NCBI RefSeq assembly: GCF_000956405.1
Contig: NZ_JYIV01000010.1
Coordinates: forward strand, 1-39,322
DNA length: 39,322 nt
Origin: Microbacterium oxydans
GTDB taxonomy: Bacteria > Actinomycetota > Actinomycetes > Actinomycetales > Microbacteriaceae
Direction of reading: 5' to 3'
The notes under the pieces were generated by a model. That model was given only the letters and a program-made list of their open reading frames with translations. It made no database searches and was not told the DNA's origin. Made by a program: the position numbers and the translations under genes. Shown here one piece after another: positions 15,605 through 24,133 of this stretch; within the stretch, counting starts at the first letter, position 1, and every line of letters starts with the position of its first letter.

Positions 15605-18448
15605 TCAGCGCGTGATCGTGTAGGCGAGTGTGTACGTCCCCGGGCCGATCTCGTACTCCTCGTGCGGCTCAGGACCGCATGCGCCGTTGCCCAGGCCGCG
15701 GTGGGCGGCATCCAAGCTCAAGATCAGATGAGGATGCTCGGTGAGTTCCGTTTCGTGCGAGGAGTTATACAACTCTTCCGCGGTATGTCGAACCGCCGAG
15801 AACGAGAACGGCTCCCCTGAAGTCTCGATCCGCAGCCGATCTCCCTTGGCTGGGTCGATCAGTTCGACCCAGCGGACGTCTGTACGCAATCCGTACTCCT
15901 GAGGAACGAGGTAGGGCTGAGTGTCGATGCCGGCTTCCCAGAGGCCGATCATGCTCCCGCGCTTGCGGTCCGCGTAGTTTTCTCCCGGCCCTCGACCAAA
16001 CCAGCGCATCCTGGTGAATCGAGGGTCGATCTCATATCGAACTCCCACGCGAGGCAGTCCCACCAGGTCGTTCGGGATCGTGAAGGTATGCGATTCGTGG
16101 CCGGGCTGAAACTCACGGTCGTACTCGATGAGGTCCGTCGGCGCCATGCTGTCGATCCCCTGTTGCAGCCACTTGTGAAGCCGCTGGCTGCCCTTGGATT
16201 CGGCGGCTGCCCACTCGAGCATGAGCTTGAATCCATCGTTGTCCACCGCAGCCCGCCATAGCTGCGGCATAGGGCCCGCGACGATGGCTCCGTCAGCGAC
16301 GGGTGCGCCTGTCGACCGGCCGTCGATCGGGCTTTCGACGATGTACTGGTCCCAGGCGACGAGATGGTCCGCCTCAGCGAACCACCTCGCGTCGCGCAGG
16401 TACCAGCGGACGGTCAGTACGCCCCCGAGGTCTTGCGGAAGGGCGATGGGGAGAGGGATGCTCCGATACTCACCCGGTGGCACATCGACGCCCTCCAGGT
16501 CACCCGAAATCTCTGTGTCGCCGTCGGTGAAAACCCAGCGTGCGTATAGGTCGTCCAAGGATGCGAATGACCGACGGTTCTCCACAAAGAGGTGGCCATC
16601 CTCGACCCACGTCGCAACGGGGCGATAGACCCACGACACCTCTGTCATGGCGGGATGAGGCGTCAGGTCAGAGGACACCAGTCCATCCGCGATGAAGTTT
16701 CCGTCATGGGGGTTGTCGCCGAACATGCCTCCGTAGTGCAGCCGACGATCGGCGGCGTCAGGATGACGGAGCCCATGGTCTTTCCACTCCCAGATGAAGC
16801 CTCCCTGCAGCCCGGGGTAGGAATGGATCACGTCCCAGTAATCGGCGAGTGAGCCATTCGCGTTGCCCATCGCGTGGCTGTACTCGCACATGATGAACGG
16901 CCTATCTGCGCGGCCGTCCGCCACAGCGCGACCGTAATCGGCCACCTCGGGGACGGTGGGATACATCGGGCACACCACATCCGTCGCTTGACGACCGCCG
17001 TCGATCCACCCCTGCGTACGAGTCGCATCCTCGTAGTGGAGCGGTCTGGTCGGCTCTGAGCGGCGCACCCAGGCAGCCGCAGCGTCGTGATTGGCTCCAT
17101 AGCCGGACTCGTTCCCGAGGCTCCATATGATGACGCTGGGGTGATTCCTGTCACGCTGCACCATGCGCGCGACGCGCTCCACCCACGCTTCTCGATACTC
17201 CGGACGGTCACACAGGTGCCAGTTGTAGGCGTGCGACTCGATGTCCGCCTCGTCGACGACATAGAAGCCCAGCTCGTCGCACAGGTCCAGGAACTCCGGC
17301 CGGTTCGGGTAGTGCGCGGTCCGGATCGCGGTGATGTTGTGGCGACGCATCTGCACGAGGTCCGCGCGCATGTCATCCACGGTGACCGCGGTTCCGCGAT
17401 CGGGGTGGTGGTCATGTCGGTTCACGCCGTGGATCCAGACCCGCTGGCCGTTGACGAGCAGATCAGGGCCGTCAATGACAACTCTCCGAAAGCCCACGCG
17501 CTGAGTGACGGTGTCGACGACGTCACCCTCGGGGTTCAGGAGATCGATCACGCAGGTATAAAGCGTCGGGCTCTCGGCGCTCCAGGGCTCGACAGCGAGC
17601 GCGTCGAGACTGACGGTGCCGCCGACATCGGTGAACTGATAGGTGGTCGTGTGATCGACATCCACGGGAGCTGTTGCGGGATGCGCGACAGCAACGGAGG
17701 TGGCCGCGTCACGGATTGTTGCGCGCAGCGACCATCCCGCCTCCAGCCTTTCCAGAGCCGCGACGGCACGTACGTGCAGCGACCCGGTGCCCGCCGTGGG
17801 ATCCCAATCGGCTTCCACTCGCACGTCTTCGAGGCGATCAGCGGGTCTGATCATCAGATGCACTGGGCGGTGGAGCCCGGCCATCCACCACGCATCCTGA
17901 TCTTCGATGTAGCTGTGCGCGCTGAAGCGGACCACGACGATAGCGAGCTCGTTCTCACCATCGCGAACCTGGTCGGTGACGTCATACACGCTGTCGAGGC
18001 GAGCATCCGTTCCGTACCCGATGAACTGGCCATTGAGGTAGACGACGTGCACGCTATCGGCCCCGCCGACACAGATCCGGATGCACGAACTGTCCGCGCG
18101 CTCCGGCGCCACGAACGAACGACGGTAGACACCAGTCGGATTGCGCGCCGGCAGGATCGGTGGCGGCCCGTCGAAGGGCATGACGATGTTCGTGTAGTGA
18201 GGGAGGTCGCCGACACCCTGCAAGGTCCAGTTGCCCGGCACCGCGACCTCGTGCCATCCGACGGCGTCCGTGTCGCCATTCAGCGCATCGACCGGAACGT
18301 CGTCCGGCGTATCGAACAAGCGGAAGGACCACGTGCCATCCAGCGTGATGTCGCTCGCCTCAACGCCGCGGGTCGTCATAGGGAGCCGCCCGATAGCCGT
18401 CTGTGTGGGGTCTGTCCAGGGTCGGAAAGGGCCGACGACAGGAAGCAT
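15605..18448 (-). CDS. GH2 beta-galactosidase
   Basis: Cytoplasmic beta-galactosidase of 947 residues without a signal peptide. It has an N-terminal GH2 sugar-binding domain (TWSFRLFDTPDDVPVDAL, WHEVAVPGNWTLQG), an Ig-like domain and the TIM barrel (WIHGVNRHDHHPDRG). The acid/base is Glu447 in IIWSLGNESGYG and the nucleophile is Glu522 in FIMCEYSHAMGN. The C-terminal Bgal_small_N domain contains WFGRGPGENYADR. GAGGAC precedes the ATG at 18448. It lies downstream of the cycloisomerase and GH117 genes in one transcriptional direction. In this context it would release D-galactose from the non-reducing end of agaro-oligosaccharides, complementary to GH117. Lactose activity cannot be excluded. Confidence 0.92.
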   Translation of the reverse strand: MLPVVGPFRPWTDPTQTAIGRLPMTTRGVEASDITLDGTWSFRLFDTPDDVPVDALNGDTDAVGWHEVAVPGNWTLQGVGDLPHYTNIVMPFDGPPPILPARNPTGVYRRSFVAPERADSSCIRICVGGADSVHVVYLNGQFIGYGTDARLDSVYDVTDQVRDGENELAIVVVRFSAHSYIEDQDAWWMAGLHRPVHLMIRPADRLEDVRVEADWDPTAGTGSLHVRAVAALERLEAGWSLRATIRDAATSVAVAHPATAPVDVDHTTTYQFTDVGGTVSLDALAVEPWSAESPTLYTCVIDLLNPEGDVVDTVTQRVGFRRVVIDGPDLLVNGQRVWIHGVNRHDHHPDRGTAVTVDDMRADLVQMRRHNITAIRTAHYPNRPEFLDLCDELGFYVVDEADIESHAYNWHLCDRPEYREAWVERVARMVQRDRNHPSVIIWSLGNESGYGANHDAAAAWVRRSEPTRPLHYEDATRTQGWIDGGRQATDVVCPMYPTVPEVADYGRAVADGRADRPFIMCEYSHAMGNANGSLADYWDVIHSYPGLQGGFIWEWKDHGLRHPDAADRRLHYGGMFGDNPHDGNFIADGLVSSDLTPHPAMTEVSWVYRPVATWVEDGHLFVENRRSFASLDDLYARWVFTDGDTEISGDLEGVDVPPGEYRSIPLPIALPQDLGGVLTVRWYLRDARWFAEADHLVAWDQYIVESPIDGRSTGAPVADGAIVAGPMPQLWRAAVDNDGFKLMLEWAAAESKGSQRLHKWLQQGIDSMAPTDLIEYDREFQPGHESHTFTIPNDLVGLPRVGVRYEIDPRFTRMRWFGRGPGENYADRKRGSMIGLWEAGIDTQPYLVPQEYGLRTDVRWVELIDPAKGDRLRIETSGEPFSFSAVRHTAEELYNSSHETELTEHPHLILSLDAAHRGLGNGACGPEPHEEYEIGPGTYTLAYTITR

Positions 18449-18472
18449 GCTTGTCCTCAATCTTGGGTGCGC

Positions 18473-18509
18473 CGACGGAGCCGAGGCGCGGAGAGCGTCG
18501 GCTCCGTCG
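18473..18509. terminator. Stem-loop between cycloisomerase and GH2 genes
   Basis: A perfect 12-bp stem (CGACGGAGCCGA pairing with TCGGCTCCGTCG) encloses a 13-nt loop within the roughly 100-nt gap. There is no T-run on the minus strand, so it is more likely an attenuator or an mRNA end-protecting hairpin that sets different levels for the flanking genes than a full terminator. Confidence 0.5.
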
Positions 18510-18547
18510 AAGCGGTGGGGGTTCGGTGCCGCTGTGCGGTGCTGCGG

Positions 18548-19639
18548 TCAGGCCGCGTCGAGAGCGGTCAGGCCGGTGAAGTCGAGCTCCACGCCGTGGC
18601 CAGGTCGATCAGGAGCTGTAGCGAAACCATCGGTGATCTGCATGGGTTGAGCGATGAACTCGTCCAAACCGAAGCCATGGGCTTCCATGAACGTGCGATG
18701 CGGCGCCGCGGCGAGCGAGTGAATCGTCAAGTCGTGCACACCGTGCGACGTGAGGCTGAGATTGTGTGCTTCGGCCAGCGCCGCGACCTTGCGGAACCCG
18801 GTGTATCCGCCGATGTTGCTGACGTCGGGCTCCGGCAGCGTCAGCGCGGAGCGTTCGATCGCCTGAGCGAAGTCGTAGATCGTGTGCAGGTTCTCCCCCG
18901 CCGCGATCGCGTGCTGCCCGTGCGCGACGATGCGCGCATTGCCGGCAAGGTCGTCGGGAATCGTGGGCTCCTCGATCCACGTCAGATCGAAGGGCAGGAA
19001 TGCCCGCGAGGCGCGGAGGGCCTCGTCGACGTTCCACTTCATGTTGGCATCCACCATCAGTGGGAATCCGTCGCCCAAGTGCTCGCGCATCGCAGCCACG
19101 CGCGCCACATCTTCACGCAAATCCGCTCGACCGACCTTCATCTTGATCGCGCGGAACCCCTGCGCACAGAATCCGTCAGCTTGCTCGAGGAGGCGCGCGA
19201 GCGGAAACTCCAGATCGATACCGCCGGCGTACACCGGCACCCGTGGGTCGTATCCTCCGAACAGCTTCCACAGCGGCATCCGCGTCTTCACACCGAGGAG
19301 ATCCCACAAGGCGATATCGACAGCCGAGATCGCAGATGTCTGGTGGCCGCCGCGACCGGCGTAGTGCAAGCACCACCACATGTCCTGCCAGAGGCGCTCG
19401 ATCTGATCGGCGTCCTTCCCGATGAGACAGGTCGACAGATCCTTTTCGATCATAGTGGCGACGGCAGCACCACCGTGATTCACGGTGTACGTGTATCCGA
19501 CTCCGGTGGCACCATCGCTGTCATCGATCCGGACGGTGATGAGCTCGAAGTCCATCATGACGCCGTGGGTGCTGTCGGTGAGGTGGTTCGCCAGCGGCAC
19601 GCGATAAAGGTCGGTGCGCACCCGTTCGATGATGGCCAT
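18548..19639 (-). CDS. Enolase-superfamily enzyme, likely 3,6-anhydro-L-galactonate cycloisomerase
   Basis: A 363-residue mandelate-racemase-type enzyme. It has an N-terminal capping domain (VRTDLYRVPLANHLTDSTHG), a K-x-K pair in AIKMKVGRADL, metal ligands in LMVDANMKWNVDEA, WIEEPTIPDD and AAGENLHT, and a catalytic His in LTSHGVHD. Cycloisomerases of this kind open 3,6-anhydro-L-galactonate to 2-keto-3-deoxy-L-galactonate in L-AHG catabolism. The assignment rests on superfamily motifs plus gene order: its ATG overlaps the GH117 stop (TGATG). A galactarate- or other acid-sugar-dehydratase role is the alternative. Confidence 0.8.
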   Translation of the reverse strand: MAIIERVRTDLYRVPLANHLTDSTHGVMMDFELITVRIDDSDGATGVGYTYTVNHGGAAVATMIEKDLSTCLIGKDADQIERLWQDMWWCLHYAGRGGHQTSAISAVDIALWDLLGVKTRMPLWKLFGGYDPRVPVYAGGIDLEFPLARLLEQADGFCAQGFRAIKMKVGRADLREDVARVAAMREHLGDGFPLMVDANMKWNVDEALRASRAFLPFDLTWIEEPTIPDDLAGNARIVAHGQHAIAAGENLHTIYDFAQAIERSALTLPEPDVSNIGGYTGFRKVAALAEAHNLSLTSHGVHDLTIHSLAAAPHRTFMEAHGFGLDEFIAQPMQITDGFATAPDRPGHGVELDFTGLTALDAA

Positions 19640-20757
19640 CAGCGTGCCCCGTCCGCGCGTTCGGCAAGCTTCGCCTGGAACGCCTCGTTCCCCTTCTCGG
19701 GGCTCACCCCGAGCTCGTACTTCAGCTTCTGGGTCTCGTCCGCGCGGAACGCCTTGAGGTAGCCCCACTCGCCGGTGACGTCGTGGCACAGCCCCCAGCG
19801 CAGACCGTCCAGTGGCACTTGAGTAGGTGCGTCGAATCGTAACGGACCCGCCGCGATCGGCGGATTCGGGACGTATGACTGAATCTCGAAGTTCACGCCG
19901 TCAGCGGCGAACTGGATCGTGTTTCGCTCCGGTCCATCGGTAGTGAGCAATGCCGCCACACCGCCGTCGTGCAACCACAAGCACGTCTCATGGCCGCTGT
20001 TCGTGATGGGGTTCAGCTCGGACCGCGTGTACGGTCCCTCGATGTGATCCGCAATCGCCACGCCCCACTTCGTCGAGCGTCCACCCGAGGTGAAGCGCTC
20101 CCCCATCTGCTCGCCCTTGTAGTAGAGGAAGAACTTTCCATCCAGTGGCAGCAACAGCGGGTCATGAACTTTGTGACTGTCGAAGTCGCCTTGCGAGAGC
20201 ACCGCAAGGCGGTCATCCTCCTCTCCCGCCCACTCTCCGTTGGCTGCTGGCTCTAGCAGCGGCGCCGAGACTTTGGTCCACGGACCCTCTGGCCGATCCG
20301 CAGATGCCATGGCGATGGATTCGAAGCTTCGCAGCCGGTAAGGGGATTGCACTACCTGGTACACCAGGTAGTAGCGCCCTTCATGCTCGAGCACCTCTGG
20401 AGTGAATACGGAACGGTCGTCGTACTCGCCCGATGCGCCGACTCCGACGGCCCTGTCTTCTTCTACCCACTCCACGCCGTCCACGCTGGTCGCGTGCCAG
20501 ATCTCAGACCAGTCCCACGGGAACACCTTGGCGCGCGGGTCGGCTGTGCCGAATCCCACGGCCTCGCCCGTCGACTTGGTGTACCAGACGTGGTAGGTAC
20601 CGTCCTTCAACAGAACGCTGGAGGGGTCTCGGCGGTGAACGCCTGGCTCGGGAACGAGACCAGTGATGTCTTCCTCGGTGAAGTCGCAGAACCACTGCGG
20701 GTCTGATGAGTACGCAGCAGCTCGCTGGCTCGCGGTGCTGAGCATGGGTATGGGCAT
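19639..20757 (-). CDS. GH117 3,6-anhydro-alpha-L-galactosidase (neoagarobiose hydrolase)
   Basis: Exo-enzyme that splits neoagarobiose and related oligosaccharides into L-AHG and galactose or shorter agaro-oligosaccharides. The 372 residues form a five-bladed propeller with recognisable family motifs: PGVHRRDPSSVL, TYHVWYTKSTGEAVGFGTAD, GEYDDRSVFTPEVL, YYLVYQVVQSPY, SHKVHDPLLLP, LYYKGEQMGERF, TNSGHETCLW and LRWGLCHDV. The HRRDPS and KVHDP segments carry acidic residues conserved in the family. No signal peptide is present, so it is cytoplasmic. AAAGG lies 12 nt before the ATG at 20757. It sits 21 nt after the permease gene and overlaps the cycloisomerase gene, which ties import, cleavage and catabolism into one operon. 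GH117 is a strong marker of agar use. Confidence 0.93.
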   Translation of the reverse strand: MPIPMLSTASQRAAAYSSDPQWFCDFTEEDITGLVPEPGVHRRDPSSVLLKDGTYHVWYTKSTGEAVGFGTADPRAKVFPWDWSEIWHATSVDGVEWVEEDRAVGVGASGEYDDRSVFTPEVLEHEGRYYLVYQVVQSPYRLRSFESIAMASADRPEGPWTKVSAPLLEPAANGEWAGEEDDRLAVLSQGDFDSHKVHDPLLLPLDGKFFLYYKGEQMGERFTSGGRSTKWGVAIADHIEGPYTRSELNPITNSGHETCLWLHDGGVAALLTTDGPERNTIQFAADGVNFEIQSYVPNPPIAAGPLRFDAPTQVPLDGLRWGLCHDVTGEWGYLKAFRADETQKLKYELGVSPEKGNEAFQAKLAERADGAR

Positions 20758-20778
20758 AGCTCGGATGGCCTTTCGGTC

Positions 20779-21663
20779 TTACTTGATTGCGCCGCCGACG
20801 CCGCCGATGGAGAAGTATCGGTTAAGCGCGGCGAAGATGATGACAGGTGGGAGCAGCATGACGACAGACATGGCCATGACCGGCCCCCAGTCGGTGGAGT
20901 TCTGCTGGAAGAAGTACTGCAGGCCGATCGGAAGCGTGAAGTTGTCTTCGCTGCGCAGGAACACGACAGCCACGAGGTAGTCATTCCAGGCAACCAAGAA
21001 ACTGAAGATCGCCGCCGACAGAATGCCTGGATACGAATTGCGCAGCACGATACGCACGAAGGCGCCGAAGACGCTCGCTCCGTCGACCCAGGCGGCCTCT
21101 TCGAGTTCGAACGGGATGCTGTCGTAGTACGACGCCATCATCCAACAGGTGACTGCCATGCTTCCGGCGATGAAGATGATTGCAACGCCTGTCAGGCTGT
21201 CCGCGAGGCCAAGGCTGGCGAATACAACGAACAGTGGAATCACGATGACGATCACCGGCAGACCTTGCACGACGAACAGGGTGAGGGAGTAGCCCCGCGC
21301 AAAACGGTTCCTCAGCCGCGAGAGAGGATATCCGGCCATCGCGCCGATGATCACTCCGAAGACCGTGGTCCCGAGAGTCACCGTTAGGCTGTTCGTCAGG
21401 TAGGTGATGACCGGAGTTTCGGTGAAGATCTCGGTGAAGTTGTCGAACGTCCAGATCGTCTCGCCCGAGAGCGTCTGCCCGCCCTGGAACGAGAGCACGA
21501 TGATGTTGATGATAGGCGTGAGGATGAGCGCCGTGATAATCGCCATCACCGCGAACGTTGTCCACCCGCGAATGCGTTGCTTGCGCTCGAACCGCGAGGT
21601 CGGTCGGGCTTGCGCGCGCCGGGCATCGTGCCGGGCGACGACCAGGTTCTGAGTTTCACTCAT
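20779..21663 (-). CDS. CUT1 sugar ABC transporter permease (MalG-like)
   Basis: Inner-membrane permease of 294 residues with about six helices. The ATPase-docking EAA loop reads LEEAAWVDGASVFGAFVRI, and the C-terminus ends SIGGVGGAIK, typical of MalG-type subunits. A basic N-terminal tail (SRFERKQRIRGW) precedes helix 1. The start at 21663 follows GGAGCG, 13 nt after the partner permease gene. It would pair with the neighbouring MalF-type permease to import neoagaro-oligosaccharides. No ATPase gene is present, so a shared MsiK-type ATPase elsewhere is likely, as is common in actinobacteria. Confidence 0.93.
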   Translation of the reverse strand: MSETQNLVVARHDARRAQARPTSRFERKQRIRGWTTFAVMAIITALILTPIINIIVLSFQGGQTLSGETIWTFDNFTEIFTETPVITYLTNSLTVTLGTTVFGVIIGAMAGYPLSRLRNRFARGYSLTLFVVQGLPVIVIVIPLFVVFASLGLADSLTGVAIIFIAGSMAVTCWMMASYYDSIPFELEEAAWVDGASVFGAFVRIVLRNSYPGILSAAIFSFLVAWNDYLVAVVFLRSEDNFTLPIGLQYFFQQNSTDWGPVMAMSVVMLLPPVIIFAALNRYFSIGGVGGAIK

Positions 21664-21676
21664 GACTGCGCTCCGA

Positions 21677-22636
21677 TCAGTTCGCGAGGGGGGCGCGATT
21701 GATGCGCCGGAAGAAGTACACCGAAACCGCCACAATCACGATCGTGATCAAGAAGGCGACGGCCACGCCGTAGCCGGTGCGGAAGTCCTGGAACACCAGC
21801 CGGTAGGCGAACACGACGAGAGTGTTCGTCGCCCCGACCGGACCTCCCCCTGTGAGGAGATAGATCGTGGGGAAATCGTTCACAGTGAAGATCGCGGCGA
21901 GAACCCAGCTGATATATATCGGCTTCGCAATGATCGGCAGGATGATGTGTCGCAGCTTCTGCCACGCAGTTGCCCCGTCGATGCGCGCGGCTTCCTCGAC
22001 GCTGGGGTCGACCGACTGCAGCGCTGCGTTCATCATCAGCATCATGAACGGAAAGCTGCCCCAGATCTTGAAGACGATCACCGTGATCATCGCCCATGTG
22101 GGGTCGGCGAGGAACTGCACGTTCCCGAATCCCAGTGCGCGAAAGAGAGTAGGCACGGGGCTGCTCTGGGTCGCGACCAAAAAGTTCCAACTGGTCGTGG
22201 ATACGACCACCGGCACGACCCATGGCAGAAGGAGAAGCAGTCGAAATCCCGATCGACCGGGGAACGGATTGCGCAGCACCAGAGCGAACGTCATGCCGAT
22301 GATCCAACTGACTCCGACCGAGACGACGGTGAAGATCAGGGTGAACCAGGCGGCGTTCCAGAATGCAGGATCCTGTAGTGCCGTCGCGTAGTTCTCCAGC
22401 CCGACGAAATCACCGGCGCCGGTGATCCCGCCATCATGCAGTGATTGCCCGATGGCGAACACGAGAGGGTAGGCGTTGATCGCGACCAGGAGGAGAATGG
22501 ACGGCGCCAACAGAGCTGCCATGGTGGTAGCCCGTCCAGGCGAGAGCGAACCCCGCGGTCCCGCGGGCCCCCTTCCGCCAGGCACCAAGCCCTTACGGGT
22601 CGGTCGCTTGGTTACCAATCGTTCCGTCGTCGTCAT
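21677..22636 (-). CDS. CUT1 sugar ABC transporter permease (MalF-like)
   Basis: Inner-membrane permease of 319 residues. A basic, glycine-rich N-terminal tail leads into six predicted helices, with the EAA loop VEEAARIDGATAWQKLRHI, the family LLPWVVPVVVST helix and a C-terminal IVAVSVYFFRRINRAPL. A GGCGGAGAA ribosome site precedes the ATG at 22636. It lies 44 nt after the solute-binding protein gene and 13 nt before the MalG-type gene. Together they form the importer of the agar operon. Confidence 0.93.
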   Translation of the reverse strand: MTTTERLVTKRPTRKGLVPGGRGPAGPRGSLSPGRATTMAALLAPSILLLVAINAYPLVFAIGQSLHDGGITGAGDFVGLENYATALQDPAFWNAAWFTLIFTVVSVGVSWIIGMTFALVLRNPFPGRSGFRLLLLLPWVVPVVVSTTSWNFLVATQSSPVPTLFRALGFGNVQFLADPTWAMITVIVFKIWGSFPFMMLMMNAALQSVDPSVEEAARIDGATAWQKLRHIILPIIAKPIYISWVLAAIFTVNDFPTIYLLTGGGPVGATNTLVVFAYRLVFQDFRTGYGVAVAFLITIVIVAVSVYFFRRINRAPLAN

Positions 22637-22680
22637 TTCTCCGCCAGCTTCTTTGCTCTCGTGCTCGCCATCGTCGGCAA

Positions 22681-24015
22681 CTACATCACCTTTTCGATCT
22701 CGTCCTGCAGCGTCTGCATGATCTGCTCAGCGCTCTTCTCCGCCTGGATGACCTCCTGAGCCCAGGTGGTGATCGCCTGGCCGCCGTCGACGGCGTTGAC
22801 CTCCGGGAAGGCCTGGTCTGCGTTCGAGAACAGCGGACGAGCAACCGGCAGCCATTCGTCGATCGCTTTCACCAAGTTGCGGTTTTCCTGCACTTCGGGG
22901 AGATCCACCGTGCTCTGGAGGACGGGGATCTTGTTGAGCACGCCGAGCTTCCAGTACTCCTCCATCGCGCTGAGGTAGTAAATCGCGAAATCCTCAACCG
23001 CCTCGACGTCCCAGTCACCGCGCCCCGTGTACATCATGAGATCGCTCGTGTAAGCCTGTGTACCGTACGTGCCATTGGGGCTTGCGAGTGGGCTTCCGAT
23101 GAGCGTGTCCGCTGCCAGCTCGGGATCCTCGAGGGAATTGTCCAGATCAGGGGGCAGGATGGACATCGCGGCCTTGCCGGCGATGAACTGCTCGTTTACG
23201 TTCGCGACCGAGTAGCTCACGCTACCGGGATCGAAGATGCCGTCGATCGACAGCATCCGCATGAATTCGACTGCTTCAAGGTTGCGATCGGTCATCGTGT
23301 CGGGCTCGCCCGCAGCGTTGAAGAGGCCGCCCTCGTTGTTGAACACGATCGACAGCAGCGTCTGGTACGCGTTACCGCCGCCTCCTCCTGAAGCGATCAT
23401 GCCGTAGACGCCGTTCTTCTTGAGCGCGAGCCCCGCGGAGTGCAGCTCATCCCACGAAGTCGGCACATCGACCCCTGCAGCCTCGAGGAGCGACTTGCGA
23501 TACCAGAACATGCGCGCGTCGACGTTCCACGGCAGGGCGGTGTGCACCCCCTCATACGAGAACTGATCGATCGTCCCGGGCAGGAAGTCGCCGATCTTCC
23601 CGCTGGCCTCGAGCTTCTTCAGCACGCCGTCGGCGGGGTGGATGGCGTCCTGCACGTAGTACTGAAGCGACTGGAAAGCGCCGCCGGTGCTGATCGCCGG
23701 ACCCGTTCCCGCCGACACCGCGGAGCTGAAGGTCTGAAGCCAGTTGTTCCAGGGGATCGACTGATAGGTCGCGCCCGGGAAGTCGCCGCTCGGCGAATAG
23801 CTCTTGGTGATCGACTTGCCGGCGTCAATGTAGGCCTGCCCCGGCGACCCCCACGGCATATCCCAGAACGGCAGCGGGGACGAGCCTCCGCCGCTGCTCG
23901 AGCCTCCTCCGCCAGGGGAGCAGGCGGCGAGAACGGCGATGCTGGCCGCACTCATCCCACCAACCAGAAAACCTCGACGGGAGATCCCCCGAGGGTCGAA
24001 AGATGACTTCGTCAT
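22681..24015 (-). CDS. Tat-type lipoprotein sugar-binding protein
   Basis: Family 1 extracellular solute-binding protein of 444 residues. The signal region is striking: residues 12-18 read SRRGFLV, a canonical twin-arginine motif, followed by a short hydrophobic stretch and the lipobox LAAC with Cys32, so it is predicted to be a Tat-exported lipoprotein. A glycine/serine linker follows, then the binding domain (FWDMPWGSPGQAYIDAGKSI, MFWYRKSLLEAAGVDVPTSW, ADTLIGSPLASPNGTYGTQ). AAGGGA precedes the ATG at 24015. It is the first gene of the transporter-GH117-cycloisomerase-GH2 operon, behind a promoter with an AACCGGTT operator. The ligand is inferred to be neoagaro-oligosaccharides. Confidence 0.92.
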   Translation of the reverse strand: MTKSSFDPRGISRRGFLVGGMSAASIAVLAACSPGGGGSSSGGGSSPLPFWDMPWGSPGQAYIDAGKSITKSYSPSGDFPGATYQSIPWNNWLQTFSSAVSAGTGPAISTGGAFQSLQYYVQDAIHPADGVLKKLEASGKIGDFLPGTIDQFSYEGVHTALPWNVDARMFWYRKSLLEAAGVDVPTSWDELHSAGLALKKNGVYGMIASGGGGGNAYQTLLSIVFNNEGGLFNAAGEPDTMTDRNLEAVEFMRMLSIDGIFDPGSVSYSVANVNEQFIAGKAAMSILPPDLDNSLEDPELAADTLIGSPLASPNGTYGTQAYTSDLMMYTGRGDWDVEAVEDFAIYYLSAMEEYWKLGVLNKIPVLQSTVDLPEVQENRNLVKAIDEWLPVARPLFSNADQAFPEVNAVDGGQAITTWAQEVIQAEKSAEQIMQTLQDEIEKVM

Positions 24016-24067
24016 TGCAATCCCTTTCAATGCGTCATTGCGAATGCAGGTGTGGTGCTACCGACCA

Positions 24068-24114
24068 GAGAACCGGTTTTCCAGAGTGTAAACGGAAGAG
24101 TGCGCAGCGCGCAA
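24068..24114 (-). promoter_or_regulatory. Promoter and AACCGGTT operator of importer/GH117 operon
   Basis: On the minus strand, TTGCGC (24109-24114) and TACACT (24085-24090) have an 18-nt spacer. The operator AGAACCGGTTTTC (plus strand, core 24071-24078) lies just downstream of the -10 box, where a LacI-family repressor would block initiation. It is about 56 nt before the start codon of the binding protein gene. Confidence 0.7.
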
Positions 24115-24133
24115 CCCCGGGCGCGAACTGGCG

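Noticed and set aside
17087..19762. 891-codon open frame on the plus strand
   Set aside because: It is antisense to the GH2 and cycloisomerase genes, its product is arginine/valine/aspartate-rich without domains, and it is a GC-driven shadow.
21662..22378. 238-codon open frame opposite the permease gene
   Set aside because: Shadow of the MalF-type permease; low-complexity charged product.
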